DNA of 64,000 nucleotides, taken from Bacteroidales bacterium (GTDB taxonomy: Bacteria > Bacteroidota > Bacteroidia > Bacteroidales > UBA12077). A program made the translations under genes and the position numbers. A model generated the notes under the pieces. That model saw nothing but the letters and a program-made list of their open reading frames with translations, made no database searches and had not been told where the DNA came from. Location of the stretch: positions 1 through 64,000 of the forward strand of contig JAHOYT010000003.1 in assembly GCA_019038645.1 (NCBI GenBank), given 5' to 3'. Shown piece after piece: positions 46,484 through 55,679 of the stretch (its first letter is position 1; every line of letters begins with the position of its first letter).

Positions 46484-47840
46484 ATTTCTTCATTTTTCGA
46501 TACAGGGTACTTCTTCCCAAGCCAAGTTCACCTGCAGCTTTTGTATAATTCCCATTGTACTTCTGTATAGCATTAATAATTGCCTGTTTCTCAAGATTCT
46601 CAACATTAAGTGAATCAGTCAAATTAGTTTTGTTATATTTTTTAAGAGAAAAATCTGTTTCTGTAATTGTTTTATCCTCTGTCATTATTACTGCTCTTTC
46701 AACCAGATGTTGCAGTTCTCTAATATTTCCTGGCCAGTTATAATCTGAAAGAGCCTGAGTTGCTTTGGAAGAAACCTTTAGATCTCTTTTGTTATACTTT
46801 TCGCTATATTTTTTCAGAAAACTTTCCGTTAATACGGGAATATCTTCTTTCCTGTTTCTTAAAGGAGGAATATTTATTTCAACAGTATTTATTCTATACA
46901 ATAAGTCCTGTCTGAATTCACCCCTTTCAACCATTTGATACAAATCTTTATTTGTTGCACAAATTAACCTGATGTCTATATCAATATTTTTATTTGACCC
47001 CACAGGGTTTATTGTCCTGTTTTGAATAACAGATAATAATTTCGACTGGAGATTTAGAGGGAGATTTCCTATTTCATCCAAAAACAGAGTTCCTTCTGAA
47101 GCTATTTCAAATCTTCCGGGTTTATCTTCTTTTGCATCTGTGAATGCTCCTTTTTTATGTCCAAATAATTCTGATTCAAATAATGTTTCAGAAATAGCAC
47201 CAAGATCTACATTAATAAAAGGATTCTCAGAGCGCTTTGATTTTCGGTGAATCTCTCTTGCCACCACTTCTTTACCTGTTCCGTTTTCTCCCAAAACTAA
47301 AACCGTTGCGTCTGTCCCCGACACTTTTTCAATTGCTGAAAATACAGGCTTCATTGAACCTGATTTGCTTATAATTTCAGGGAAATTTTTTTCGATTTCC
47401 TGATTTAGTATTTGTTGAGTAAACTGTAATTTATTTACTTGTTTTCGGGTTTTACTTAATTTAAAAACTGATTGTACCGTTGCTAAGAATTTTTGAGTTT
47501 CCCAGGGTTTTACAATAAACTCACATGCTCCTAATTTCATTGCTTCTACAGCTATTTGTATATCTCCATACGCAGTATTCATTAATACACATAATTCAGA
47601 GTCAATTTCCAGAATCTTTTTTAACCAAAATAGGCCTTCCGCTCCGTTTGTAGCTCCTGGTTTAAAATTCATATCAAGAATAATAAGATCAAAATCTTCA
47701 TTTTTTATATAATCAGGAATCCTTTTTGGATTTTCTTCTGTTACTATATCCGTAAAGCATTGTTTTAAAGCAATACGTGCTGTAGTTAAAACATCTTTAT
47801 CATCATCAACAATTAAGATCCTCCCCTTGATACTGCCCAT
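46473..47840 (-). CDS. Sigma-54-dependent response regulator (NtrC family)
   Basis: This 455-residue activator has a receiver domain with phospho-acceptor Asp56 in ILDMNF. The AAA+ domain has Walker A GENGTGK (184-190), the sigma-54-contact loop GAFTDA (231-236, the common GAFTGA with Asp in place of the second Gly) and LFLDEIGNL. A Fis-type helix-turn-helix closes the protein (NYTKAAGELGLGRSTLYRKMKKY). It would act with the histidine kinase at sigma-54 promoters. The upstream intergenic region holds a strong inverted operator pair and a sigma-54-like promoter toward the divergent permease gene, its likely target. Confidence 0.93.
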   Translation of the reverse strand: MGSIKGRILIVDDDKDVLTTARIALKQCFTDIVTEENPKRIPDYIKNEDFDLIILDMNFKPGATNGAEGLFWLKKILEIDSELCVLMNTAYGDIQIAVEAMKLGACEFIVKPWETQKFLATVQSVFKLSKTRKQVNKLQFTQQILNQEIEKNFPEIISKSGSMKPVFSAIEKVSGTDATVLVLGENGTGKEVVAREIHRKSKRSENPFINVDLGAISETLFESELFGHKKGAFTDAKEDKPGRFEIASEGTLFLDEIGNLPLNLQSKLLSVIQNRTINPVGSNKNIDIDIRLICATNKDLYQMVERGEFRQDLLYRINTVEINIPPLRNRKEDIPVLTESFLKKYSEKYNKRDLKVSSKATQALSDYNWPGNIRELQHLVERAVIMTEDKTITETDFSLKKYNKTNLTDSLNVENLEKQAIINAIQKYNGNYTKAAGELGLGRSTLYRKMKKYDI

Positions 47841-47878
47841 AATTATTATTAATATTGATATTATTCAAAAGTACGAAT

Positions 47879-47918
47879 TGTCTCAATATGACACAAATTT
47901 TTGTGCCATATTGGGACA
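47879..47918. promoter_or_regulatory. Two inverted copies of a 19-base operator (candidate NtrC-type enhancer)
   Basis: TGTCTCAATATGACACAAA (47879-47897) is followed after two bases by the reverse complement of TGTCCCAATATGGCACAAA (47900-47918). The copies agree at 17 of 19 positions, and each is itself an imperfect palindrome around AATAT. The array is centred about 110 bases before the expected start site of the permease gene, the classic distance for a bacterial enhancer-binding protein. The sequence is direct observation; the binding protein is inferred. Confidence 0.7.
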
Positions 47919-47982
47919 CTACTACATTAAAAAACAATAGACATAAACCACAAATACTTTATTGTCAGGCGTTTTTAGAGAT

Positions 47983-47998
47983 TGGCACAATTTTATCA
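47983..47998 (+). promoter_or_regulatory. Sigma-54-like promoter for the FtsX-type permease
   Basis: The -24 element TGGCAC (47983-47988, preceded by T) is perfect. The -12 element is TATCA where TTGCA is expected, so only the C of the GC pair is kept. It stands 37 bases before the ATG and downstream of the enhancer-like operator. Confidence 0.45.
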
Positions 47999-48034
47999 TT
48001 AGTTCTTATTAAACAGGGCTAAAATTACTAAAAG

Positions 48035-50419
48035 ATGATAAAAAATTATTTAAAAACAGCGTTTAGGAACATTTACAGGAACTTTGGATATTCGTTAATA
48101 AATTTTATCGGATTATCAATTGGAATTACACTTTTCATTTTAATTAATTTATTTGTAATAAATGAATATTCGTTCGATAAATTCAACGAAAATTACGATC
48201 GGATTTATAGATTCGAGCAGGGAGATGCAGAATCCGTTCATCTACCATCAGCTATGGGTCTCGATGCTCAGGACTGGTATCCAGAAATTGAAAAAGTAGT
48301 AAGATTTAAATCCTGGGGAAGTCAGGTTTTTCATCATGAGGCTACAACTTTTAAAATTCCTCATATTATGCTTACCGATTCTACATTTTTTGATGTTTTT
48401 ACAACTCAATTTGTAAAAGGAAATCCGGAAACAGCTTTTGAAGTCGCTAACTCTATTATTCTAACAGAACGAATAGCAAAAATATTTTTTGGTGATATTG
48501 ACCCCATTAATCAGATTATTAAAACAACCAGAGGTTATGAACTTGTTGTGAAGGGTGTTATCAAAGAATTTCCAAATTTTCATATTCAAATAGAAGCATT
48601 AATCCCTTTTAAACTTTTAGGGGTTTTAAATGGTAAAGAATATTTAAGGAGTTACGGAACCTGGCAATTTCAAACATACTTTTTGCTTCCTGAATATTTC
48701 GATAGTAAAAATTTGGAAAGAAAGCTGGACGATGAATTTACAAAAAAATTTGCCGAGCATTTTGAAGATGGCGAAGACCTTATTATTACATTAAGACCGT
48801 TAAAAGATGTGTATTTCGCAGATCATACTCAGGCAGATTTTGGTGTAATACATGGCAATAAAAATAACGTAAAGCTATTTTTTGCAATTGGTCTTTTTAT
48901 CATTTTTATAGCCTGTATTAACTTTATAAACCTTACTACAGCAAAAGCTTCTTCAAGAGCAACAGAAGTAGGAATGCGAAAAGTTTTAGGAGGCTTTAAA
49001 AGACAACTCATATTTCAGTTTTTATCTGAATCTATTTTAATAACTTTTATTTCGTTTGTGATTGCAATTACTCTTGTACAAGCCTTACTCCCTTTTTACA
49101 ACAACCTAATGCAGAAGAGCTTATCTTTAATTACTGTTATTAACCCAACATTTTTGAGTATTTCAGTTGTTGGAACTATTTTAATTGGTGTTATAGCAGG
49201 GCTATACCCTTCATTTTACCTTACAGCATTTAAACCCATAAGTGTATTAAAGGGTGAAAAAACAAAAGGTAAAAGTGCTGCAATTTTTAGAAAAATATTG
49301 ATCATAGTTCAATTTACAATATCCATAGCACTAATAGCTTGTACCATTACTGTTCAGAAACAACTGAATTTTTTGAAGAATAAGGATATGGGATTCAATA
49401 AAGAAAATATTATCACTTTAAGTTTGAATTCGAATATAAGATCTCAAAAAGATGCATTTAAACAAAGGTTATTGAATCACCCGGAAATTAAAGAAGTTGC
49501 ATATAGCGGGGGGAAATTAACGTCAATTAGAAATACAGAAGGATTTGACTTTAACTCTGACGGAAAACTAACTGGCATCCAATTACATCCGATTGATCCC
49601 GCATATTTTGATCTTTATGAAATAGAACTCATTGAGGGTCGTAATTTTAATTTTGACAGTAAAGCTGATTACCAGAAAAAGATCATATTAAATGAAGAGG
49701 CTGTAAAAAAAGCAGGCTTGAAACTTGGGGAAGCCGCAGGAACTATATTTCATAGGGATGAATGGTATTTTACTGCTTTACCAAGTAAGGAGTGCGAAAT
49801 AATTGGAGTTGTTAAAAACTTTCATTACAGGTCATTGCACGAACAAATAGGTCCTCAGGGACTTGTATGGAACGGAGATTGGCATGGTGCTGTTAACATT
49901 AAAATTCAACCTGAAAATACACAGGAAACAATAGAACTAATTGAAACGGTTTTTAAAGAATTCTCTGAAAATGTGCCTTTTGAGTATAGTTTTGTAGAAG
50001 AACAAATCGATAATTTATACAAATCGGATAATCGTTTAGGAAAATTTTTCAGGTATTTCTCAATAATTGCTATAATTATTGCAATACTTGGATTATTTGG
50101 ACTTGCGGCTTTTATTGCAGAAAGTAGAACTAAGGAAATCGGTATTCGTAAATCATTAGGTTCTTCGTCATCTCAAATTATTATTATGATTTCTAAAGAA
50201 TTTATTAAATGGGTTCTTGTTGCTAATATTTTTGCAATACCTATCGCATATTACGGCATGAATAAATGGTTACAAACTTTTGCATTTAAAATCAAAATTT
50301 CTCCAGACATTTTTATATTATCGGCTTTAATTTCAATATTAATAGCATTGGTTACAGTTTTTTATCAATCTCTTAAAGCAGCACGAAGTAATCCTTCCGA
50401 TGCATTACGATACGAATAA
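48035..50419 (+). CDS. ABC transporter permease, MacB/FtsX type (ATPase-less)
   Basis: This 794-residue membrane protein has a duplicated MacB_PCD plus FtsX layout. There is one N-terminal helix (about 20-40), a large periplasmic domain (about 50-280) and a block of three helices (about 285-400, with INLTTAKASSRATEVGMRKVLG). A second helix and periplasmic domain (about 420-660) and a C-terminal three-helix block (about 670-790, ESRTKEIGIRKSLGSSSSQI) follow. No ATPase gene is adjacent. Such proteins are common in Bacteroidota and may move peptides, lipids or lipoproteins by mechanotransmission with an ATPase encoded elsewhere. The promoter region suggests control by the adjacent sigma-54 two-component system. 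Confidence 0.88.
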   Translation: MIKNYLKTAFRNIYRNFGYSLINFIGLSIGITLFILINLFVINEYSFDKFNENYDRIYRFEQGDAESVHLPSAMGLDAQDWYPEIEKVVRFKSWGSQVFHHEATTFKIPHIMLTDSTFFDVFTTQFVKGNPETAFEVANSIILTERIAKIFFGDIDPINQIIKTTRGYELVVKGVIKEFPNFHIQIEALIPFKLLGVLNGKEYLRSYGTWQFQTYFLLPEYFDSKNLERKLDDEFTKKFAEHFEDGEDLIITLRPLKDVYFADHTQADFGVIHGNKNNVKLFFAIGLFIIFIACINFINLTTAKASSRATEVGMRKVLGGFKRQLIFQFLSESILITFISFVIAITLVQALLPFYNNLMQKSLSLITVINPTFLSISVVGTILIGVIAGLYPSFYLTAFKPISVLKGEKTKGKSAAIFRKILIIVQFTISIALIACTITVQKQLNFLKNKDMGFNKENIITLSLNSNIRSQKDAFKQRLLNHPEIKEVAYSGGKLTSIRNTEGFDFNSDGKLTGIQLHPIDPAYFDLYEIELIEGRNFNFDSKADYQKKIILNEEAVKKAGLKLGEAAGTIFHRDEWYFTALPSKECEIIGVVKNFHYRSLHEQIGPQGLVWNGDWHGAVNIKIQPENTQETIELIETVFKEFSENVPFEYSFVEEQIDNLYKSDNRLGKFFRYFSIIAIIIAILGLFGLAAFIAESRTKEIGIRKSLGSSSSQIIIMISKEFIKWVLVANIFAIPIAYYGMNKWLQTFAFKIKISPDIFILSALISILIALVTVFYQSLKAARSNPSDALRYE

Positions 50420-50436
50420 ACCTTATTCTCATTAAA

Positions 50437-50470
50437 AAAGAAGGGCTATATTAAATATATAGCTCTTTTC
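50437..50470 (+). terminator. Terminator after the permease gene
   Basis: GGGCTATAT pairs with ATATAGCTC around a short A/T loop, with flanking A-run and T-run (AAAAAG before, CTTTTC after). It includes G-U pairs. The rest of 50420-50581 shows no gene. Confidence 0.65.
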
Positions 50471-50581
50471 TATTACTCTAACATTCAGGCCATTATCTTG
50501 TCCCGATAGGGTGTTTATTTATTTCTTCATCTTTAAATTAGAAAACAAATATTAAAAAGTTAAATTTTAAAACATAAAGTT

Positions 50582-51532
50582 ATGAAAACAATAAAAAAAA
50601 TAATGTTCGGAATAGTGTGGACGGCATTTATTGTAATAAGTGTAAACGCCCAGCCAAAATCAGAAATTATTGATGATAAGGAAACAAAAATAAATTGGGC
50701 AGAAGCTGACACATTGTATACCTTCCAGTTTAATACTCAATCAAACTCATGGGTATTTTTCCAAAGGGAAATAAGAAGGTTTAATGAAAAAAATCTTCCG
50801 ACTGAAAATTTTGTACAGAACCGGGATAATATAAATCAGAATTGGGTGAATTATTTAAAAGTAAATTACACCTACGATGAAAGAGGTTTCGAAATCGAAG
50901 AAATTAAACAGGAGTGGAATCAAAGCTACAATAATTGGATTAATGCAAACCTTAAAACCATAACTTACAAGGGTAGGAAAATAGAAGAAATTTTGTTTCA
51001 GGAATGGAAAAAACCAACCAACGAATGGTATAACATTATAAAATACCTTATTAAATATAATGACAAAGGTGTTGAAAATGCAATAACTGTTAGCCTTTAT
51101 AACGGAATAACTAAAACCTGGGATAACCACAAGAGATTTAAAATGGAATTTGACTTCATATATTCTCCTCCAACCAAGGTTGTTTCAGAAACCTGGTTAA
51201 ACGAAAATTGGAAAACCGAGGGGATGTATGAACTTGAGTATAACAGTAGAGGATACAAAACAATGGAAACAAGATATACCTGGCAGAGACCTGGTATATG
51301 GATTGAAGGCATAAAAATTGAGATAATTTATGATAAAAAAGGGAACCAGTTAGAATATAACGAGATGAGATTTGACAGTAATAATAACGACTGGACCAGG
51401 TTTAACAAGAATGAAGCTCTTTATAATGAAGATGGATATATGACCGAAAAAATTGAATACACCTGGAACCGCAATACCAGCCAGTGGGATGTTAAAGGAA
51501 AATACAGGTTTACTACTGAAACAAAAATATAA
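50582..51532 (+). CDS. Secreted Trp-rich repeat protein of unknown function
   Basis: This 316-residue protein has a signal peptide (residues 1-24, ending VNAQP). The rest is built from about six degenerate repeats of roughly 40-45 residues, with the recurring pattern Y(D/N)-(E/D)-(R/K)-G-x-x-x-E-x-x-x-x-x-W-(N/K)-x-x-x-x-x-W. Examples are YDERGFEIEEIKQEWN, YNSRGYKTMETRYTWQ and YNEDGYMTEKIEYTWN. This beta-rich, YD-repeat-like design is seen in secreted Bacteroidota proteins. No type IX sorting domain is evident and I recognise no named family. It may be a target of the same sigma-54 system, but a terminator separates it from the permease gene. Confidence 0.72.
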   Translation: MKTIKKIMFGIVWTAFIVISVNAQPKSEIIDDKETKINWAEADTLYTFQFNTQSNSWVFFQREIRRFNEKNLPTENFVQNRDNINQNWVNYLKVNYTYDERGFEIEEIKQEWNQSYNNWINANLKTITYKGRKIEEILFQEWKKPTNEWYNIIKYLIKYNDKGVENAITVSLYNGITKTWDNHKRFKMEFDFIYSPPTKVVSETWLNENWKTEGMYELEYNSRGYKTMETRYTWQRPGIWIEGIKIEIIYDKKGNQLEYNEMRFDSNNNDWTRFNKNEALYNEDGYMTEKIEYTWNRNTSQWDVKGKYRFTTETKI

Positions 51533-51550
51533 TAATACTCCTAATAAGTA

Positions 51551-51590
51551 AAATAGCTCTCCCGATAAATATCGGGAGAGCTATTTTTTT
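51551..51590. terminator. Strong bidirectional terminator before aspS
   Basis: AAATAGCTCTCCCGAT (51551-51566) pairs perfectly over 16 bases with ATCGGGAGAGCTATTT (51571-51586) around AAAT, with a T-run to 51590. It serves the converging secreted-protein gene and aspS. Confidence 0.93.
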
Positions 51591-53337
51591 ATTTAATAAC
51601 TTTTAACGTAAGTTCCTTAAGCTGTTTCTCATCTACAACAGACGGTGAATCAATCATTACATCCCTGCCAGAATTGTTTTTAGGGAACGCAATATAATCA
51701 CGGATAGATTCGGAACCACCAAAAACAGAACACCAACGATCAAATCCAAAAGCTATTCCTCCATGTGGAGGTGCTCCAAATCGGAATGCGTCCAGTAAAA
51801 ATCCAAATTTTTCCTCAGCTTCTTCAGTTGAAATTCCAAGTGCATTAAACATTTTTTGTTGCAGTTCAGCATTAAATATCCTTATTGATCCACCTCCTAT
51901 CTCAACTCCGTTTATAACAAAATCATATGCATTTGCATGCATTTTTGCAGGATCAGAATCAAATAATGCAATATCTTCAGTTTTTGGAGATGTAAAAGGG
52001 TGATGTTTTGCAAAAAATCGCTTCTCTTCATCGACCCATTCCAGTAAAGGAAAATCTACAACCCAGCATGGTGCAAACTTATTTTTATCTCTAAGGCCAA
52101 GTCTGTCACCCATTTCTAAACGTAATACATTTAATGCATTTTGGGTATCATTTTTGTTCCCTGCTAGAATTAGTAATAAGTCACCTGGTTTAGCATTCAT
52201 AAAATCAGCCCAACTTTTCAAATTATCAGGTGAAAAGAACTTATCTACAGACGATTTAAATGTTCCATCCTGATTATATTTTACATAAACTAATCCCTTT
52301 GCACCAACTTGTGGTTTTTGGACAAATGCTGTTAACTCATCAACCTTTTTTCTTGAATATTCAGCACAACCATTAGCAACAATCCCACCAATATATTCTA
52401 CACTATCAAATACTTTAAATCCTTTCCCCTGTGCAATTTCAGTTATCTCAGAAAACTTCATCCCAAATCTTAAATCAGGTTTATCCGATCCATAATAATT
52501 CATGGCATCGTCGTAAGTTATTCTTGGAAAAGATTCCTCAAATTTTGCCCCTTTTACTTCTAAAAATAAATATTTAGCTAGTCCTTCGAAAGTATTTAGT
52601 ACATCCTCCTGATCAACAAATGACATTTCACAATCAATCTGCGTGAATTCAGGCTGGCGATCTGCTCTTAAGTCTTCATCACGAAAGCATTTAACAATCT
52701 GGAAATATTTATCAAACCCTGATACCATTAACAATTGCTTAAACGTCTGTGGTGATTGTGGTAATGCATAAAACTCTCCCGGATTCATTCTTGATGGAAC
52801 AATAAAATCACGTGCACCTTCAGGTGTGGATTTAATCAAATACGGAGTTTCAATTTCCATAAATTTTTCACCATCGAGATATTTTCTGATTTCCTGACCC
52901 ATTCTATGTCTTAACTCAAGATTTTCTCTTACAGGATTTCTTCTTAGATCAAGGTATCGGTATTTCATTCTTATTTCATCGCCACCATCAGTTTCGTTTT
53001 CAATAGTAAATGGGGGAATCTCAGATTTACTTAATACTGTTAAATGTTCTGCAATAATTTCCACATCACCAGTCGGCATTTTTGGATTTTTACTACTCCT
53101 TTCAACTACATTTCCGATAATTTTTATAACAAATTCTCTACCAAGCTCTTCTACCTGATTTTTTATTTGTTCCGGAGTATTTTCATCAAACACTAATTGT
53201 GTAATTCCGTATCTGTCACGCAATGCAACAAATGTCATTCCTCCTAAATTTCTTATGGTCTGTATCCATCCGCTTAGGGTAACTTTCTCTCCAAGATTTT
53301 CAATTCTTAATTCACCGCAGGTATGTGTCCTATACAT
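51589..53337 (-). CDS. aspS: Aspartyl-tRNA synthetase
   Basis: This 582-residue class II synthetase has an N-terminal OB-fold anticodon-binding domain (about 1-105, [29 protein letters not shown]). Motif 1 ([30 protein letters not shown]) and motif 2 ([28 protein letters not shown], about 212-240) follow. A bacterial GAD insertion domain (about 290-410) and motif 3 ([15 protein letters not shown], about 530) complete it. The length is normal for the bacterial type. Whether it also charges tRNA-Asn cannot be settled, as no GatCAB genes are in view. Confidence 0.96.
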   Translation of the reverse strand: MYRTHTCGELRIENLGEKVTLSGWIQTIRNLGGMTFVALRDRYGITQLVFDENTPEQIKNQVEELGREFVIKIIGNVVERSSKNPKMPTGDVEIIAEHLTVLSKSEIPPFTIENETDGGDEIRMKYRYLDLRRNPVRENLELRHRMGQEIRKYLDGEKFMEIETPYLIKSTPEGARDFIVPSRMNPGEFYALPQSPQTFKQLLMVSGFDKYFQIVKCFRDEDLRADRQPEFTQIDCEMSFVDQEDVLNTFEGLAKYLFLEVKGAKFEESFPRITYDDAMNYYGSDKPDLRFGMKFSEITEIAQGKGFKVFDSVEYIGGIVANGCAEYSRKKVDELTAFVQKPQVGAKGLVYVKYNQDGTFKSSVDKFFSPDNLKSWADFMNAKPGDLLLILAGNKNDTQNALNVLRLEMGDRLGLRDKNKFAPCWVVDFPLLEWVDEEKRFFAKHHPFTSPKTEDIALFDSDPAKMHANAYDFVINGVEIGGGSIRIFNAELQQKMFNALGISTEEAEEKFGFLLDAFRFGAPPHGGIAFGFDRWCSVFGGSESIRDYIAFPKNNSGRDVMIDSPSVVDEKQLKELTLKVIK

Positions 53338-53469
53338 AATATTATCGTTAATAATCTTTTACAATAAAATTCATTCGTTTGAATTGCGAAAATATGATTT
53401 TATTTCCTTTTTAAAAACCGGAATCTTTTAAATATTTAAAATATCTTTTATTTAAAATTTCGAATGATA

Positions 53470-53477
53470 TATATTTG
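53470..53477 (+). promoter_or_regulatory. -7 element for tadA
   Basis: TATATTTG matches TAnnTTTG exactly, 20 bases before the ATG at 53497. Confidence 0.5.
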
Positions 53478-53496
53478 ATTCATTAAATCTTATAAT

Positions 53497-53937
53497 ATGG
53501 ATCTGTTCCCACATGAATATTTTATGAAAGAAGCCTTGAAAGAGGCTAACAAAGCTTTTGATAAAAACGAAGTTCCGATTGGTGCTGTAATAGTTAATAA
53601 CAATCAAATTATTGCGAGGGCGCATAATTTAACAGAAACATTAAATGACGTTACAGCTCATGCAGAAATGCAGGCTTTCACGGCAGCAACAAATTTTTTA
53701 GGAGGAAAATACTTAAATGATTGCTTGTTGTATGTTACATTAGAACCCTGTGTTATGTGTGGAGGAGCATCGTACTGGACGCAGATTTCTCAAATTATTT
53801 ATGGTGCTTCGGATAAAAAAAGGGGTTATAATACAATTAATCAACACATTTTGCATCCAAAAACTCAAATTCTTTCAGGAGTGCTGAAAAATGATTGCAG
53901 CAATTTGTTGATTGATTTTTTCAAACAAAAAAGGTAA
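53497..53937 (+). CDS. tadA: tRNA-specific adenosine deaminase TadA-like
   Basis: This 146-residue zinc deaminase would convert A34 to inosine in tRNA-Arg. The zinc motifs are HAEMQAF (about 64, proton-shuttling Glu) and LEPCVMCGGA (about 84-93). VPIGAVIVNNNQIIARAHN (about 27) is also typical. TadA relatives in Bacteroidota share this short C-terminus (LIDFFKQKR). A guanine or cytosine deaminase is possible but the EPCVMC context favours TadA. Confidence 0.88.
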   Translation: MDLFPHEYFMKEALKEANKAFDKNEVPIGAVIVNNNQIIARAHNLTETLNDVTAHAEMQAFTAATNFLGGKYLNDCLLYVTLEPCVMCGGASYWTQISQIIYGASDKKRGYNTINQHILHPKTQILSGVLKNDCSNLLIDFFKQKR

Positions 53938-53979
53938 CTTTCAAAATTATAGATTACTTTTATAACTAAATTTTAAAAA

Positions 53980-53995
53980 GGTGATGTAAATCACC
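53980..53995. promoter_or_regulatory. Crp/Fnr-like palindrome upstream of the YfiR-like gene
   Basis: GGTGATGTAAATCACC is a perfect 6-4-6 inverted repeat. Its core TGAT-N4-ATCA (or GTGA-N6-TCAC) is the Crp/Fnr-family site design. It lies just before the -7 element at 54002-54009. No T-run follows, so it is not a terminator. Confidence 0.5.
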
Positions 53996-54001
53996 AATGT
54001 T

Positions 54002-54009
54002 AATTTTGC
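54002..54009 (+). promoter_or_regulatory. -7 element for the YfiR-like gene
   Basis: TAATTTTG matches TAnnTTTG, 48 bases before the start codon at 54057. The -33 region falls within the palindrome at 53980-53995. Confidence 0.45.
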
Positions 54010-54056
54010 AAATAAGCAAATACTTTAAATCTTTGTTCTGTTTTTAAACAAAGTAT

Positions 54057-54572
54057 ATGAAACGTTTTTTTATCCTGTTTTTCACACTGTTAACTATTAA
54101 TCTTACTGGTTTTGCCCAATCATCTTTATATGAAGCAGAAGCCGGAATGATTTATAATTTTACTAAATTTTTTGACTGGCCACAAACAGAAAAATCCGAT
54201 GATTTTATAATTGGCATTTTTGGTTCGAAGGATTTATATAAGGAAATGGTAACGGTTACTAAGGATAAAAAGAATGTTACTCAGAACATTGTAGTTAAAT
54301 ATTTTTATAATTTTAATAATATTAGTAAATGTCACGTAATTTTTGTAACATCAAGTAAGTCAATTCATTTACGTGAAATTTATAAGAAAACCGGGGTGCA
54401 TTGCTTGATAATAAGCGATAGTATGACAGCAATAGAAAAAGGTGCTGCCATTCAGTTTTTCCTGGAAAATAAACGACTAAAATACGATTTCAGTCAGGAA
54501 AATGCATTGAAACACGGACTTAAATTTCATTCAAAAGTATCTGAAATGGCTAATAAAACTTACTCTTATTAA
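54057..54572 (+). CDS. YfiR/DUF4154-family periplasmic protein
   Basis: This 171-residue protein has a signal peptide (residues 1-21, ending TGFAQS). One DUF4154 domain follows, with the typical start YEAEAGMIYNFTKFFDWPQ, a central FIIGIFGSKDLYKEM strand and helix, CHVIFVTSSKS and the closing GAAIQFFLENKRLKYDFSQENALKHGLKFHSKVSEMA. YfiR in Pseudomonas is a periplasmic repressor of the diguanylate cyclase YfiN. No cyclase or kinase partner is adjacent here, so the role is uncertain. A Crp/Fnr-like palindrome covers its promoter. Confidence 0.85.
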   Translation: MKRFFILFFTLLTINLTGFAQSSLYEAEAGMIYNFTKFFDWPQTEKSDDFIIGIFGSKDLYKEMVTVTKDKKNVTQNIVVKYFYNFNNISKCHVIFVTSSKSIHLREIYKKTGVHCLIISDSMTAIEKGAAIQFFLENKRLKYDFSQENALKHGLKFHSKVSEMANKTYSY

Positions 54573-54624
54573 ATTTCTAAAAATATCATTTTTATTAATC
54601 CAGTGCTCTTTTTGTATAATCGAA

Positions 54625-55653
54625 TCAGTACTTCCATTTATTAGCTAATGCTACAAGCGATAACATTACAGGAACTTCGACCAATACTCCAACAACAGTA
54701 ACTAATGCAGCCGGTGATTGCAGGCCAAACAATGCAATTGCAACGGCAACTGCTAATTCAAAAAAGTTGCTTGCACCGATCATTGCAGCAGGAGAATTAA
54801 TATTGTGAGGTAAGTTTAGTTTTTTACCTCCAAACCATGCAATAAAAAATATAAAATAAGTTTGAATGATCAAGGGAACAGCTATGAGTAAAATTATGAA
54901 AGGATTGTTCAGAATATTTATACCCTGAAATGCAAAAAGCAATACTAGAGTAACAAGCAATGCTATAATACTAACAGGTTTTAGTTTAGGTAAAAATTCT
55001 ATTTTAAACCACTCTTCACCTTTTATACGGACTAATAATTTATGCGTAATGTATCCGGCTACTAAAGGAATCACAACAAAAATAATAATGCTTGCAACTA
55101 AAGTATCATAAGGTATTTGAATGTTTGTAATCCCTAATAGTAATCCAACAATAGGAACAAAAGCTACTAAAATAATAAGATCATTAACTGAAACTTGTAA
55201 CAAGGTATAATTTGGATCACCATTTGTAAGATATGACCATACAAAAACCATTGCTGTACATGGCGCTGCTCCCAGTAGTATTGCACCTGCGATATATTCG
55301 TCTGCTAACTCAGGTTCAATAAATGCACCATAAAGTTTTGAAAAGAATATCCATGCAAAAAAAGCCATCGTAAAAGGCTTAATGAGCCAGTTAACAACCA
55401 GTGTAAGAATTAATCCTTTAGGTTTTTTGCCAACATCCTTTAAACTTGAAAAGTCCACCTGTAACATCATTGGGTAAATCATAAGCCAAATTAATATAGC
55501 TACAGGAATATTCACATTAAACATTTCCATTTGACTCAAAAATTGCATGCTATCTCCGATAAAATGGCCTATAGCGATTCCCCCGGCTATACATAGTGCA
55601 ACCCAAATTGTCAGGTACTTTTCAAAAAACCCAATGCGCTTTTTTTGTGCCAT
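54625..55653 (-). CDS. arsB: Arsenite efflux transporter, ACR3 family
   Basis: This 342-residue protein with about ten membrane helices belongs to the bile acid/sodium symporter fold. The ACR3 signature is clear: [40 protein letters not shown] (about 128-167), with the essential Cys in APC. It would pump As(III) out of the cell by exchange with protons. ACR3 proteins are often labelled ArsB, but this is not the unrelated ArsB fold. It is the last gene of the ArsR1 operon, 26 bases after arsM. Confidence 0.94.
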   Translation of the reverse strand: MAQKKRIGFFEKYLTIWVALCIAGGIAIGHFIGDSMQFLSQMEMFNVNIPVAILIWLMIYPMMLQVDFSSLKDVGKKPKGLILTLVVNWLIKPFTMAFFAWIFFSKLYGAFIEPELADEYIAGAILLGAAPCTAMVFVWSYLTNGDPNYTLLQVSVNDLIILVAFVPIVGLLLGITNIQIPYDTLVASIIIFVVIPLVAGYITHKLLVRIKGEEWFKIEFLPKLKPVSIIALLVTLVLLFAFQGINILNNPFIILLIAVPLIIQTYFIFFIAWFGGKKLNLPHNINSPAAMIGASNFFELAVAVAIALFGLQSPAALVTVVGVLVEVPVMLSLVALANKWKY

Positions 55654-55679
55654 AATAATATTTTATTTAACCTTCATAT

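Noticed and set aside
47900..47918. TGGCAC-N5-TTTGT on the minus strand as a full sigma-54 promoter for the regulator gene
   Set aside because: The -12 GC is missing and the sequence is already explained as half of the inverted operator pair; kept only as a remark.
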